Source: Variovorax sp. HW608
GTDB taxonomy: Bacteria > Pseudomonadota > Gammaproteobacteria > Burkholderiales > Burkholderiaceae_C
Assembly: GCF_900090195.1 (NCBI RefSeq)
Contig: NZ_LT607803.1
Span: 744,001-808,000, forward strand
Length of the DNA stretch: 64,000 nt
Reading direction: 5' to 3'
The translations under genes and the position numbers were made by a program. The notes under the pieces are model-generated. The model was not told where the DNA came from, searched no databases, and saw only the letters and a list, made by a program, of their open reading frames with translations. Every line of letters begins with the position of its first letter. Position 1 is the stretch's first letter. This document shows, one piece after another, positions 45,778 to 54,499 of the stretch.

Positions 45778-47733
45778 ATGAAATTCCCCACCTCGCCCTC
45801 CGTTCCGGGGCGGCTTTCGCGCACCGCGCTGGGCGCCTGCATTCTGGTATCGCTGGGCGCCTGCGGCGGTGGCTCGGGCAGCTCGGGCTCGACTGTCTCG
45901 ACGGGCTCGACCAGCTCGGGCACGACCACCACCACGGCCACCGCCTCGACTGCTTCCGCGGCTGCCGCCGGGCCGGGCGTCTATGACGACAAGCTCGCCT
46001 TCGACGCCTCGAAGGCCCCCTACACGACGATCACCGTCACGCTTGACGGCACCGCCACGCCCGTGCGCTGGTACAGAGAGGTGTGCTACGTCGGCACCCC
46101 GATGAAACTGGCTGCTCAGCAACCTGCCCTCGGCGCACCCTTTGCGGCCGACAATCAGAGCTGCGGCTACCAGAACATGAACATCTTCGTTCGCGAGCAA
46201 GATGCAGCCAGGCAGGACAACCCCATCTTCTTCAACGTCAACAACGGCGGCTGGTTTGCCAGCTATCAAGGGGGCAAGGGCGGCTGGGATGGCGTGACGG
46301 CGATCACCAGCGCCAACTATGCCGGCGCCGACGTGGTCGCCGGGCGCGCCTATGTGAGCAACAGCGACACGGACAAGGTTGGCGCCGCACTGAGCCGCGG
46401 CTTCGTCTACATCAACATCGCCTCGCGCAGCCGTGGCGCTACGGCCCCGGCGGGCGTCTACCAGGACGGCGTCTACCAGGGCAAGGCGCCGGCCGCCATC
46501 GTCGACGCCAAGGCGGCCGTGCGCTTCCTGCGCCTGAACGACGCCACCATGCCGGGCGACGCCAGCCGCATCGTGGTGAACGGCACCAGCGGTGGCGGCG
46601 CGCAATCCACCCAACTGGGTGCCACGGGCAACAACGAGGACTATTTCCCCTACCTCGCGGCCATCGGCGCGGCCGGCATCGACAAGGACGGCAAGAGCTC
46701 GATCAAGGACGACGTCTTCGCTGTCGTGGCCTACTGCCCGATCCAGGACATGGGCAGCGCCGACCTGGCTTACGAGTGGATGTTCAATGTCCTGGACTCG
46801 CGCGCGCTGGTCGAGGCGGCTCAGAAGGCCGGCACGATCCAGGCCGCGGACGGCACCGTGCTCATCAGGGCCTCCAATCCGGACCCCACCGGCAGCGCCG
46901 AACTGATGAACAAGTTCGTGGCTTACCAGGCCGGCCTGGGCCTGAAGAATGACGATGGCACGCAACTGACTACCGACAACATGCTGGCCGCCATTCAGGT
47001 CGAAATAAAGAAGGCGGCCGAAAAGCAGATCAAGGCCGGCAAGTCATTCGTTGCTTTCGGTGCTTACGGGGATCACGCGGGCAACGGAGTCGGCGGCGGC
47101 TCCGGATCCGTGCACTATCTGAACGACTACATCGGCGCGGATGCCAGCGGTACGGTCACGAGCTTCAATATGCGCAATTACCTGAAGTTCGTTGCCACGC
47201 AGGCCAGGCTCAAGGCCGTGCCGGCGTTCGACCAGCGAGGCCAAAGCCAAGCCGCAACAGGAACCGCGACCGATGACGGCGCCGGCACCGTCAACCACAC
47301 CGGCGGCGAGTCCGACCTGTTCGGCACCCCTGATCTGGTCTACTCCAACTTCACCGAGTACGGCTGGAACCACAACGACGGCGCCAATGGCACCGACGCG
47401 CAAGCCGGGGTCGGCCTCGGAAATACCGGCTACACCTGGGCCGGCAATCCGCAGCGCTCGTTCCTGCTCAACCAGTACAAGATGATCAATGCACTGGCCT
47501 ATGTGGGCAAGAACGACGGCATCACGCCGCACTGGCGCATTCGCGTGGGCGCGCGCGATCGCGACACCTCGTTCACCGTCGCGTACAACCTCAGCCGCGC
47601 GTTGAAGGCCGATCCCAAGGTGCAGGACGTCGACTACGCCCTGGCCTGGGATCAGGGCCACGCCGGCAACTACGACGTGCAGGAAGCGATGACCTGGGTC
47701 GACAGCATGATCGCGAAGGCCAAAGCACAGTAA
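45778..47733 (+). CDS. tannase (tannin acyl hydrolase), lipoprotein
   Basis: A 651-residue exported alpha/beta hydrolase of the bacterial tannase family. A lipoprotein signal ends in SLGAC (Cys29), followed by a Gly/Ser/Thr-rich linker to about residue 65. The nucleophile is Ser271 in NGTSGGG, the acid lies in the family segment ARDRDTS (594-598), and the His is His628 in DQGHAGNYD. It would release gallate from gallotannins or gallate esters at the cell surface or in the periplasm. The ribosome site is GAGGAGA. Position after gallate dioxygenase and its transporter strongly supports the role. Confidence 0.88.
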   Translation: MKFPTSPSVPGRLSRTALGACILVSLGACGGGSGSSGSTVSTGSTSSGTTTTTATASTASAAAAGPGVYDDKLAFDASKAPYTTITVTLDGTATPVRWYREVCYVGTPMKLAAQQPALGAPFAADNQSCGYQNMNIFVREQDAARQDNPIFFNVNNGGWFASYQGGKGGWDGVTAITSANYAGADVVAGRAYVSNSDTDKVGAALSRGFVYINIASRSRGATAPAGVYQDGVYQGKAPAAIVDAKAAVRFLRLNDATMPGDASRIVVNGTSGGGAQSTQLGATGNNEDYFPYLAAIGAAGIDKDGKSSIKDDVFAVVAYCPIQDMGSADLAYEWMFNVLDSRALVEAAQKAGTIQAADGTVLIRASNPDPTGSAELMNKFVAYQAGLGLKNDDGTQLTTDNMLAAIQVEIKKAAEKQIKAGKSFVAFGAYGDHAGNGVGGGSGSVHYLNDYIGADASGTVTSFNMRNYLKFVATQARLKAVPAFDQRGQSQAATGTATDDGAGTVNHTGGESDLFGTPDLVYSNFTEYGWNHNDGANGTDAQAGVGLGNTGYTWAGNPQRSFLLNQYKMINALAYVGKNDGITPHWRIRVGARDRDTSFTVAYNLSRALKADPKVQDVDYALAWDQGHAGNYDVQEAMTWVDSMIAKAKAQ

Positions 47734-47745
47734 GGCAGAACCAGG

Positions 47746-47786
47746 GCAACGCCGAACAACCGCCGCAGGGCTTCGTTCGGCGTTGC
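47746..47786. terminator. bidirectional hairpin between convergent genes
   Basis: A perfect 12-bp inverted repeat (GCAACGCCGAAC at 47746-47757, GTTCGGCGTTGC at 47775-47786) with a 17-nt loop lies between the tannase stop and the stop of the convergent binding-protein gene. There is no strong U tract, so it is a likely but not classical terminator for both strands. Confidence 0.6.
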
Positions 47787-47791
47787 TCCCC

Positions 47792-48598
47792 TCAGCTGGC
47801 CGGCTTCGCGATCTCCGCCGGCAGGTCGGTCCCGTGGTACTTGCGGTAGATGGCGTTGAGCTTTCCATCGGCCATGTGCGTCCTGACCCACTGGTCGAGG
47901 TAGCTCTTGAGCGCAGGATCGTTCTTGCGCAAGCCGATGCCGACCGGGAACTGCGTGAAGATGAACTTCGGCTCCAGCTGCCGCTGCGGATTGCGCGCGG
48001 CCACCGCGGTGAGCGTCGCGGGCTCCTGGATCACGATGTCGACCTGCCCGCTCGCGAGCGCGGTCATGTTGGTCGATTCGTCGTCGAAACGCACCACTTC
48101 CGCGCCGAGGTCCTTGGCCTTCTTGGTCAGCTCCACGTCACCGGTGGTCGCGCGGGTCACGCCCACGCGCTTGCCCTTGAGATCGGCTTCGGACTTCAAT
48201 GCCAGCGACTTCGGCGCGCCGACGATCTGCACCGCGCTCGCGTACGGCGCCGAGAAGTCGATGACCTTCAGCCGCTCCGGCGTGATCGAGAACGTGGAGA
48301 GCACCACATCGGCCTTCTTCGTCTGCAGGAAGGGAATGCGGTTGGGCCCGGTGACTTCCACGATCTCGAGCTTTACGCCGAGGTCGGAAGCCAGCAATTC
48401 CGCCGCCTCCATGTCCGAGCCCGACATCTTCAGCCTGTCGTCCTTGAAGCCCCATGGCGGACGGCCGAATTCGAGCGCGACGCGGAGGGTCCTGGCTTCG
48501 CGGATGGCGGCGAGCGTGTCCTGGTCGGCATGCGCGGCGCCCATGGACAGGATGCAGGCTGCGCTGGCGGCAAGGGCCAGCAGGGAGCGACGTTTCAT
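47792..48598 (-). CDS. polar amino-acid-type ABC binding protein (second copy)
   Basis: A 268-residue family-3 solute-binding protein. The signal peptide begins MKRRSLLALAASAACILSM and is cleaved after AHA. The body has PPWGFKD, ADVVLSTFSITPERLKVIDFS and RVGVTRATTGDVE. The ATG at 48598 has an AAGGAAC site. It is the last gene of the operon and is paralogous to the protein at 50699-51535. Two receptors may serve the same permease pair with different ligands. Confidence 0.92.
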   Translation of the reverse strand: MKRRSLLALAASAACILSMGAAHADQDTLAAIREARTLRVALEFGRPPWGFKDDRLKMSGSDMEAAELLASDLGVKLEIVEVTGPNRIPFLQTKKADVVLSTFSITPERLKVIDFSAPYASAVQIVGAPKSLALKSEADLKGKRVGVTRATTGDVELTKKAKDLGAEVVRFDDESTNMTALASGQVDIVIQEPATLTAVAARNPQRQLEPKFIFTQFPVGIGLRKNDPALKSYLDQWVRTHMADGKLNAIYRKYHGTDLPAEIAKPAS

Positions 48599-48629
48599 TT
48601 CGGAGTTCCTTGTGAAAGCAGACAGAGAT

Positions 48630-49341
<712 letters not shown>

Positions 49342-49358
<17 letters not shown>

Positions 49359-49989
49359 TGAGTTTCCTTTCGAGCTTGCGCGCCTGGCGCGACAGCGGAT
49401 AGCAGACGGCGAAATACATGAGGCCCGCGAGGCCGAAGTAGACGAAGGGCTGGAAGGTGGTGTTGTTGAGCACCTTCGCGTTGTAGGAAAGCTCCGCGAA
49501 GCCGACGACCAGCGAGGCCACCGAGGTGTTCTTGACGATCTGCACCATGAAGCCCACCGTGGGCGGCGTCGCGATGCGCAGTCCCTGCGGAAGGATCACC
49601 AGGCGCATGCGCTGCCAGCGCGAGAAGCCGAGGCATTCCGCCGCTTCCCACTGCGACTTGGCCACCGCCTGCAGGCAGCCGCGCCAGATCTCGCCGAGGT
49701 AGGACGCCGCATAGAGCGTCATCGCGAAGGTGGCCGCCGCCAGCGGATGCACCGACTGGAAGCCCAGCAGGCTCGGTCCGTAGAAGCACAAGCCCATCAG
49801 CACCAGCAGCGGCATGCCCTGCATGAACTGGATGTAGGCGCTGGTGGCGCTCGCCATGCCGCGGCTCGGCGAGATGCGGCACAGCGCGATCACAAGGCCC
49901 AGCAGGCCGCCGAAGAGGAAGGTCAGCGCGCTCAGGAGCACGGTGCCCCACAGCCCCTGCAGCAGGGACCCGAGGTATTGCATGTTCAT
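49342..49989 (-). CDS. polar amino-acid-type ABC permease
   Basis: A 215-residue HisM/GlnP-type permease with an N-terminal helix (LLSALTFLFGGLLGLVIALC), the family loop SAYIQFMQGMPLLVLMGLCF, and the coupling segment EAAECLGFSRWQRMRLVILPQ. The 3' end overlaps the ATPase start, and the 5' end abuts the other permease. Confidence 0.94.
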
Positions 49990-49999
49990 GTCGGGCTCC

Positions 50000-50683
50000 T
50001 CAGATCGGAGTGCCGAGCTTGCGGCGGCGCGTGAAGAGCACGAGGTTCAGCAGCCAGAAGCCCACTCGCATCAGCAGCGACAGCGCGAGGTACACGATGC
50101 CGAGCGTCACGAAGACTTCGAAGTTGCGGAAGGTGTCGCTCTGCACGCGGTTCGAGATGCCGAAGAGCTCTTCCACGCCGACCGACGACAGGATGCTGGA
50201 GGCCAGCATCAGCAGCACGTACTGGCTGGCAAGCGCCGGGTACACGCGCTCCATCGCAGGGCGCAGCACCACGTGCAGGTAGACCTGCAGGCGCGACAAG
50301 CCAAGGCATTCGGCCGCTTCGAGCTGGCCGCGCTGGATCGAGTCGATGCCCGCGCGCATGATCTCGGTGGTGTAGGCGCCGATGTTCACCACCAGCGCGA
50401 TCGTCGCGCCGACCAGGATCGGCAGCTTCATGCCGATGCTGGCCATGCCGAAGATCAGGAAGTAGCTCTGGATCAGGAGCGGCGTGTTGCGGATCAGCTC
50501 CACATAGCCCGCGACCAGGTTGCGCAGCCACGCAGGGCCGCTGGTGCGCGCGATCGCGCAGAGCGTGCCCACGACGAAGCCGAGCACGGTGGCGAAGAAG
50601 GCAAGCTTCAGCGTGACCCAGGCCCCCTCGAGGAAAAGAGGCCAGTAGTCCAGCACCGCCTTGAAGTCAAACTCGTAGTTCAT
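50000..50683 (-). CDS. polar amino-acid-type ABC permease
   Basis: A 227-residue HisQ/GlnP-type permease (YVELIRNTPLLIQSYFLIFG, EAAECLGLSRLQVYLHVVLRPA). It lies between the first binding protein and the second permease, and the two permeases are expected to form a heterodimer. Confidence 0.94.
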   Translation of the reverse strand: MNYEFDFKAVLDYWPLFLEGAWVTLKLAFFATVLGFVVGTLCAIARTSGPAWLRNLVAGYVELIRNTPLLIQSYFLIFGMASIGMKLPILVGATIALVVNIGAYTTEIMRAGIDSIQRGQLEAAECLGLSRLQVYLHVVLRPAMERVYPALASQYVLLMLASSILSSVGVEELFGISNRVQSDTFRNFEVFVTLGIVYLALSLLMRVGFWLLNLVLFTRRRKLGTPI

Positions 50684-50698
50684 GTCGGTCCCGCGGGC

Positions 50699-51535
50699 TC
50701 AGGTGCCGCCCTTCAACACCTCGGCGGGAATCTCCGCGCCCTGGTGCTTCTTGTAGATCGTCTGCAGGTCGCCGCTCCCCAGCCGATCCTCGATCCACTT
50801 GTTGACCCACTCCTTGAGCGCGGCGTCGTTCTTGCGCATGCCGACACCGAAGAGAGAGTTCTGCAGCAGCAGCTTGGGTTCGAGCTGCTTGCCCGGGTTG
50901 CGCTGGTTGATGACCTCGATCAGCGTGGTCGCGAGCGCGGTCACGTCCATCTGGCCGCTGACCACCGCGGTCATGGTGGTCGATTCGTCCTCGAAGCGGA
51001 CCACCTCCGCGCCGGGCGGCGCCATGCGCGTGATGTCGGCATCGTTGGTGGTGCCGCGCGTCACCGCGATCTTCTTGCCCACGAGGTCCGCGGGCGTGCG
51101 GACCGCCATCGATTTCGGCGCCGCCACATAGGTGGAGATGCCGGAATACGGCCGCGAGAAGTCGATGGTCTTGAGCCGCTCGGGCGTGATGGTCATCGCC
51201 GAGATCACCACGTCGGCCCGGTTCGTCATCAAGAGCGGGATGCGGTTCGCGCTGTTGGTCGGCACCACTTCGAGCTCGACGCCGAGGTCCTTCGCGAGCA
51301 GCTTCGCAGTGTCGACTTCGGAGCCCTTCATCTCCAGCTTGTCGTCCTTGTAGGACCAGGGCGGGACGCTCAGATCGATGGCGATGCGGATCTTGCCGCT
51401 GCTGCGGATCCTGGCGAGCGAGTCGCTCTGGGCCATGGCCGACGGGCTCATGAACCCGAGCGCGAGGACGAGGAAGCCCGCCATGCCGGCGGCGGCGGTG
51501 CGGCGGTTGACGGTGCCGGGTGGATGGATCTGCAT
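50699..51535 (-). CDS. polar amino-acid-type ABC binding protein (first copy)
   Basis: A 278-residue family-3 binding protein with a signal peptide (MAGFLVLALGFMSPSAMA, cleavage after AMA). It has PPWSYKD, ADVVISAMTITPERLKTIDFS and IAVTRGTTNDAD, so it is clearly paralogous to the copy at 47792-48598. It directly follows the aldehyde dehydrogenase in the operon. The ligand may be an acidic sugar derivative rather than an amino acid, given its neighbours. Confidence 0.92.
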   Translation of the reverse strand: MQIHPPGTVNRRTAAAGMAGFLVLALGFMSPSAMAQSDSLARIRSSGKIRIAIDLSVPPWSYKDDKLEMKGSEVDTAKLLAKDLGVELEVVPTNSANRIPLLMTNRADVVISAMTITPERLKTIDFSRPYSGISTYVAAPKSMAVRTPADLVGKKIAVTRGTTNDADITRMAPPGAEVVRFEDESTTMTAVVSGQMDVTALATTLIEVINQRNPGKQLEPKLLLQNSLFGVGMRKNDAALKEWVNKWIEDRLGSGDLQTIYKKHQGAEIPAEVLKGGT

Positions 51536-51603
51536 GTCGTTGTCTCCTTCTGTGATTGCTTTGATGACGGGTTGCCGCTAGGGCCGCAAGAGGACGGCGT
51601 GCT

Positions 51604-53022
51604 TCAGCATGGCACCCCCTGTCGGGCCAGCACCCAGGCGGGCGCATCCTGCAAGGCCACGGGCCGCAGGAAGCGGTCCATCGCGGCATAGCCCACCGAG
51701 GTGCTCCAGGGTTGCGTGGAAGCGGGAAAGGGGCCGCCGTGCTGCTGCGCGCCGGTGACGGCCACGCCGGTGGGAACGCCTGCAAAGAGGACGCGGCCCG
51801 CGATCCGCGAGGCGGCGCGCACCAGCGCCCTCGCCGCTTCGCCCTCGACTTCCACGCCCCACAAGGTCACGGTCAGCGAGCCGCCGATGGCTTGCAGCAC
51901 CTCGATGGCCTGGTTGTGCGACCCGACGCGAACGACCAGAGCGCCGGGACCGAAGACTTCCTCGTGCAGCGAGCCATCGGCGACGAAGTCGTTCGCCGCG
52001 ACCTCGCCGAGGAACGGACCGGGTACGGCCGCATCGCGGTGCGGCGGCGCGAGCAGCGCATGGACCGAGGGCGATTCCGCCCATGCCGACACGCCGCGAT
52101 CGAAGGCGCCGCGAATGCCTTCCGTCAGCATCCGATGCGGCGACTGCGCGCAGAGCGCCTTCGCCAGCGCACTCACGAAGACATCACCTTCGCTGCCCAC
52201 CGGCACCACGATGACACCCGGGCTGGTGCAGAACTGCCCGCTGCCCTGGCAGATGGATTGCGCGAGCGTCGCGGCGGGTCCCTCCGCATCGCGCGCCAGC
52301 AGGGCCGGCAGCACGATCAGCGGATTGGTCGACCCGAGCTCGCCGAAGAACGGGATCGGTCGGGGGCGCCGCGCCGCGACATCGGCGAGCGCCATGCCGC
52401 CGCGAAACGATCCAGTGAAAGCCACTGCGGCGATCCCGGGTGCCTGCACCAGCCGCACGCCGGTCTCGATCGACGCGCCTTCGACGAACTGGAACACGCC
52501 CTCGGGCCAAGCTTGCTGCAGGGCGACGCGCTGCGCCAACTCCGCCGTCCTGCGGGACAGCATCGGATGCGCCGGATGCGCCTTGACCACGACCGGGCAG
52601 CCGGCTGCGAGCGCCGATGCGGTGTCGCCGCCCAGCACGGAGAAGGCGAACGGGAAGTTGCTCGCCGCGAACATCGCGACCGGACCGAGCGGCACGCGCA
52701 CCCGCGTCAGCCGGGGCCGGCCCGCGGGCGGTGCACCGGCCACCGCGGGATCGTCTTCCACGCGATGTGCCGCGCCACGCTCCAGTTGGGCGGCGAAGCC
52801 GCGCAACTGGAAGGCCGTGCGATCCAGTTCGCCGCCCAGGCGCGGCAAGCCGAGCCCGGTCTCTCGATCGGCCAGCGGCACCAGCGATTCGCGCCCGGCT
52901 TCGAGTGCATCCGCCAGCGCACGCAGCAGGCGGGCACGCGCCGCGGCGGAACTCGCTGCGAAATCACCCGCTGCGGCCCCTGCTGCAAGGGCTGCAGCCT
53001 CGATGGATTCAAGGTGCGACAT
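51604..53022 (-). CDS. aldehyde dehydrogenase, 2,5-dioxovalerate (ketoglutarate semialdehyde) type
   Basis: A 472-residue NAD(P)-dependent dehydrogenase. The segment GPVAMFAASNFPFAFSVLGG and GDTASALAAGCPVVVKAHPAHP is the signature of 2-oxoglutarate-semialdehyde dehydrogenases. The catalytic Cys is in GSGQFCTSPG, and the Glu in FFGELGSTNP. The enzyme finishes oxidative hexarate, pentose and hydroxyproline pathways by producing 2-oxoglutarate. It could complete the sugar-acid route encoded at 38627-41877. It sits between an NTF2-like gene and an ABC binding protein. Confidence 0.9.
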   Translation of the reverse strand: MSHLESIEAAALAAGAAAGDFAASSAAARARLLRALADALEAGRESLVPLADRETGLGLPRLGGELDRTAFQLRGFAAQLERGAAHRVEDDPAVAGAPPAGRPRLTRVRVPLGPVAMFAASNFPFAFSVLGGDTASALAAGCPVVVKAHPAHPMLSRRTAELAQRVALQQAWPEGVFQFVEGASIETGVRLVQAPGIAAVAFTGSFRGGMALADVAARRPRPIPFFGELGSTNPLIVLPALLARDAEGPAATLAQSICQGSGQFCTSPGVIVVPVGSEGDVFVSALAKALCAQSPHRMLTEGIRGAFDRGVSAWAESPSVHALLAPPHRDAAVPGPFLGEVAANDFVADGSLHEEVFGPGALVVRVGSHNQAIEVLQAIGGSLTVTLWGVEVEGEAARALVRAASRIAGRVLFAGVPTGVAVTGAQQHGGPFPASTQPWSTSVGYAAMDRFLRPVALQDAPAWVLARQGVPC

Positions 53023-53025
53023 CGC

Positions 53026-53475
53026 TCAGGCGCTCTTCAGGTGGTAGCCGCGCAGGGCGTAGTCGAAGCCCACGAGCTCGTTGATGCGCACTTCCCTGTC
53101 CGCGGGCGATGCGTAGTAGGCGCGGATCTCCTTGATGCGGTCGCCTTCGAAGAGGTACCACTCCGAGCCACGCAGTGCGGTGCCGCTCTTGTTCTTCCAG
53201 TGCGTCCACTCGATCATGGCCTCGGGCTTGTCGTGGCTGATCAGGATGCGTTCGATGGTCCACTGCGAGCCCAGCGTCTCGACGCACCAGATCCACTTGC
53301 GGCTGATGGTGTCGGCGCTGCGCCAGGGCACTTCCGGCAGGCCCGAGGGAAAGTAGTGGACGGCGTCGGGCGTGAAGCACGACATCAGCGCGTCGTAGTC
53401 CGCGGCGTTGCACGCATCGAAGTAGCGGCGGATCAGCGCGTCGTAGAACGCGGGGGCGTGAATCGGCTGGCTCAT
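53026..53475 (-). CDS. NTF2-like/SnoaL-fold protein
   Basis: A 149-residue small cone-shaped-fold protein (FYDALIRRYFDACNAADYDALMSCF). The ATG at 53475 has a GCGGAGG ribosome site. The fold includes polyketide cyclases, dehydratases and isomerases; no catalytic role can be given. The stop lies 4 bp before the dehydrogenase start. Confidence 0.85.
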   Translation of the reverse strand: MSQPIHAPAFYDALIRRYFDACNAADYDALMSCFTPDAVHYFPSGLPEVPWRSADTISRKWIWCVETLGSQWTIERILISHDKPEAMIEWTHWKNKSGTALRGSEWYLFEGDRIKEIRAYYASPADREVRINELVGFDYALRGYHLKSA

Positions 53476-53548
53476 TGCGTAACCTCCGCGCAGCAGCGCT
53501 GCGGTATTCGCCTTGCGGCGGCCCGGCGGCTCATCGTCTGCTCCTGCA

Positions 53549-54352
53549 TCAGCGCGCGGGCGCGACGGGGTGGATCGGCGGACGGCCATCGGCCACCCAT
53601 TGCCTGTGCGCGGCGCGCGTCTCTTCGCTCGGCGGATAGAGGCCCCACAGCGGCTCGCCGGCCCTGACCCGCATCGCGAGATAGGCCTCGATGTCGTCGC
53701 GGCGCTCGCAGAGGTCGGCCATCTCCTCGGCGAGGTGCGCCGGCACCACCGTGATGTTGTCGCCGTCGCCGTGGATCACGTCGCCGGGATAGATCGCGAC
53801 GCCCGCGCAGCCGATCGGCACCTGCAGGTCCGCCACGTGGTGATACGACAGGCGCGTGGTCGCGGTGACGCCGGTGGACCACACGGGGAAGTCCATCTCC
53901 GCGAGCTCGGTGCCGTCGCGGAAGCTGCCGTCGGTGATGACCGCGCGGGCGCCGCGCATCATCATCCGGGTGATGAGCATGTTGCCCATCGAGGCAGCGC
54001 GGCCGTCGCGGTTGCTGTCGATCACCAGCACATGGCCGGGCTCGATCTGCTCGACGCCGACCCATTGCAGGTTGTCCGCGTTCGGGGTGGTCGTGAGGTT
54101 CTCGTAGAGGTCCACATCTTCCCGGGCCGGGATGAATCGCATCGTGTAGGCGCGGCCCGCGAAGGGCTTCACCTTGCGATTGAGCGGCGTGAGGCCATGC
54201 AGCACCGGCTGGCGGAAGCCCTTGATGTAGAGCTGTGTGGTGAGCGATCCGCTGGTGGCTTTGGCGAGCCTGTCGAGCACGCTGTCGGACACCTGCGGCA
54301 CCGGGGGGCGCTGGGGAATGGCGGTCAAGGGCGGGGGTGGCTTGAGTGACAT
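53549..54352 (-). CDS. RraA-like aldolase/decarboxylase
   Basis: A 267-residue protein of the RraA/HMG-aldolase superfamily. The motif GNMLITRMMMRGARAVITDGSFRD contains the Gly-x20-Arg-Asp residues that bind metal and 2-oxoacid in HMG/CHA aldolases and oxaloacetate decarboxylases. The N-terminal extension of about 50 residues resembles relatives found in sugar-acid operons. It is the first gene of an eight-gene minus-strand operon ending at 47792 and is divergent from the IclR-SMP-30 fusion gene. Confidence 0.88.
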   Translation of the reverse strand: MSLKPPPPLTAIPQRPPVPQVSDSVLDRLAKATSGSLTTQLYIKGFRQPVLHGLTPLNRKVKPFAGRAYTMRFIPAREDVDLYENLTTTPNADNLQWVGVEQIEPGHVLVIDSNRDGRAASMGNMLITRMMMRGARAVITDGSFRDGTELAEMDFPVWSTGVTATTRLSYHHVADLQVPIGCAGVAIYPGDVIHGDGDNITVVPAHLAEEMADLCERRDDIEAYLAMRVRAGEPLWGLYPPSEETRAAHRQWVADGRPPIHPVAPAR

Positions 54353-54499
54353 GTCTGTCTCAAAATATGGGAATTGGTCGGCGTTGGTGGTGAGGTCTCG
54401 GTGACATCGATGCTAGTGACGCGCACCCCAAAATAGAATCACCAAACACCGGCGTCACGCCCCTGTCATCGCCTCGCGTACCACCAGTTGAGACAAACC
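54353..54499. promoter_or_regulatory. divergent control region with a 7-bp inverted repeat
   Basis: This 147-bp gap lies between the RraA-like operon and the IclR-type regulator. It contains the perfect repeat GTGACGC (54416-54422) / GCGTCAC (54452-54458), with an A-rich stretch between the arms. It is a possible regulator site. Promoter elements are not clear by eye. Confidence 0.4.
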
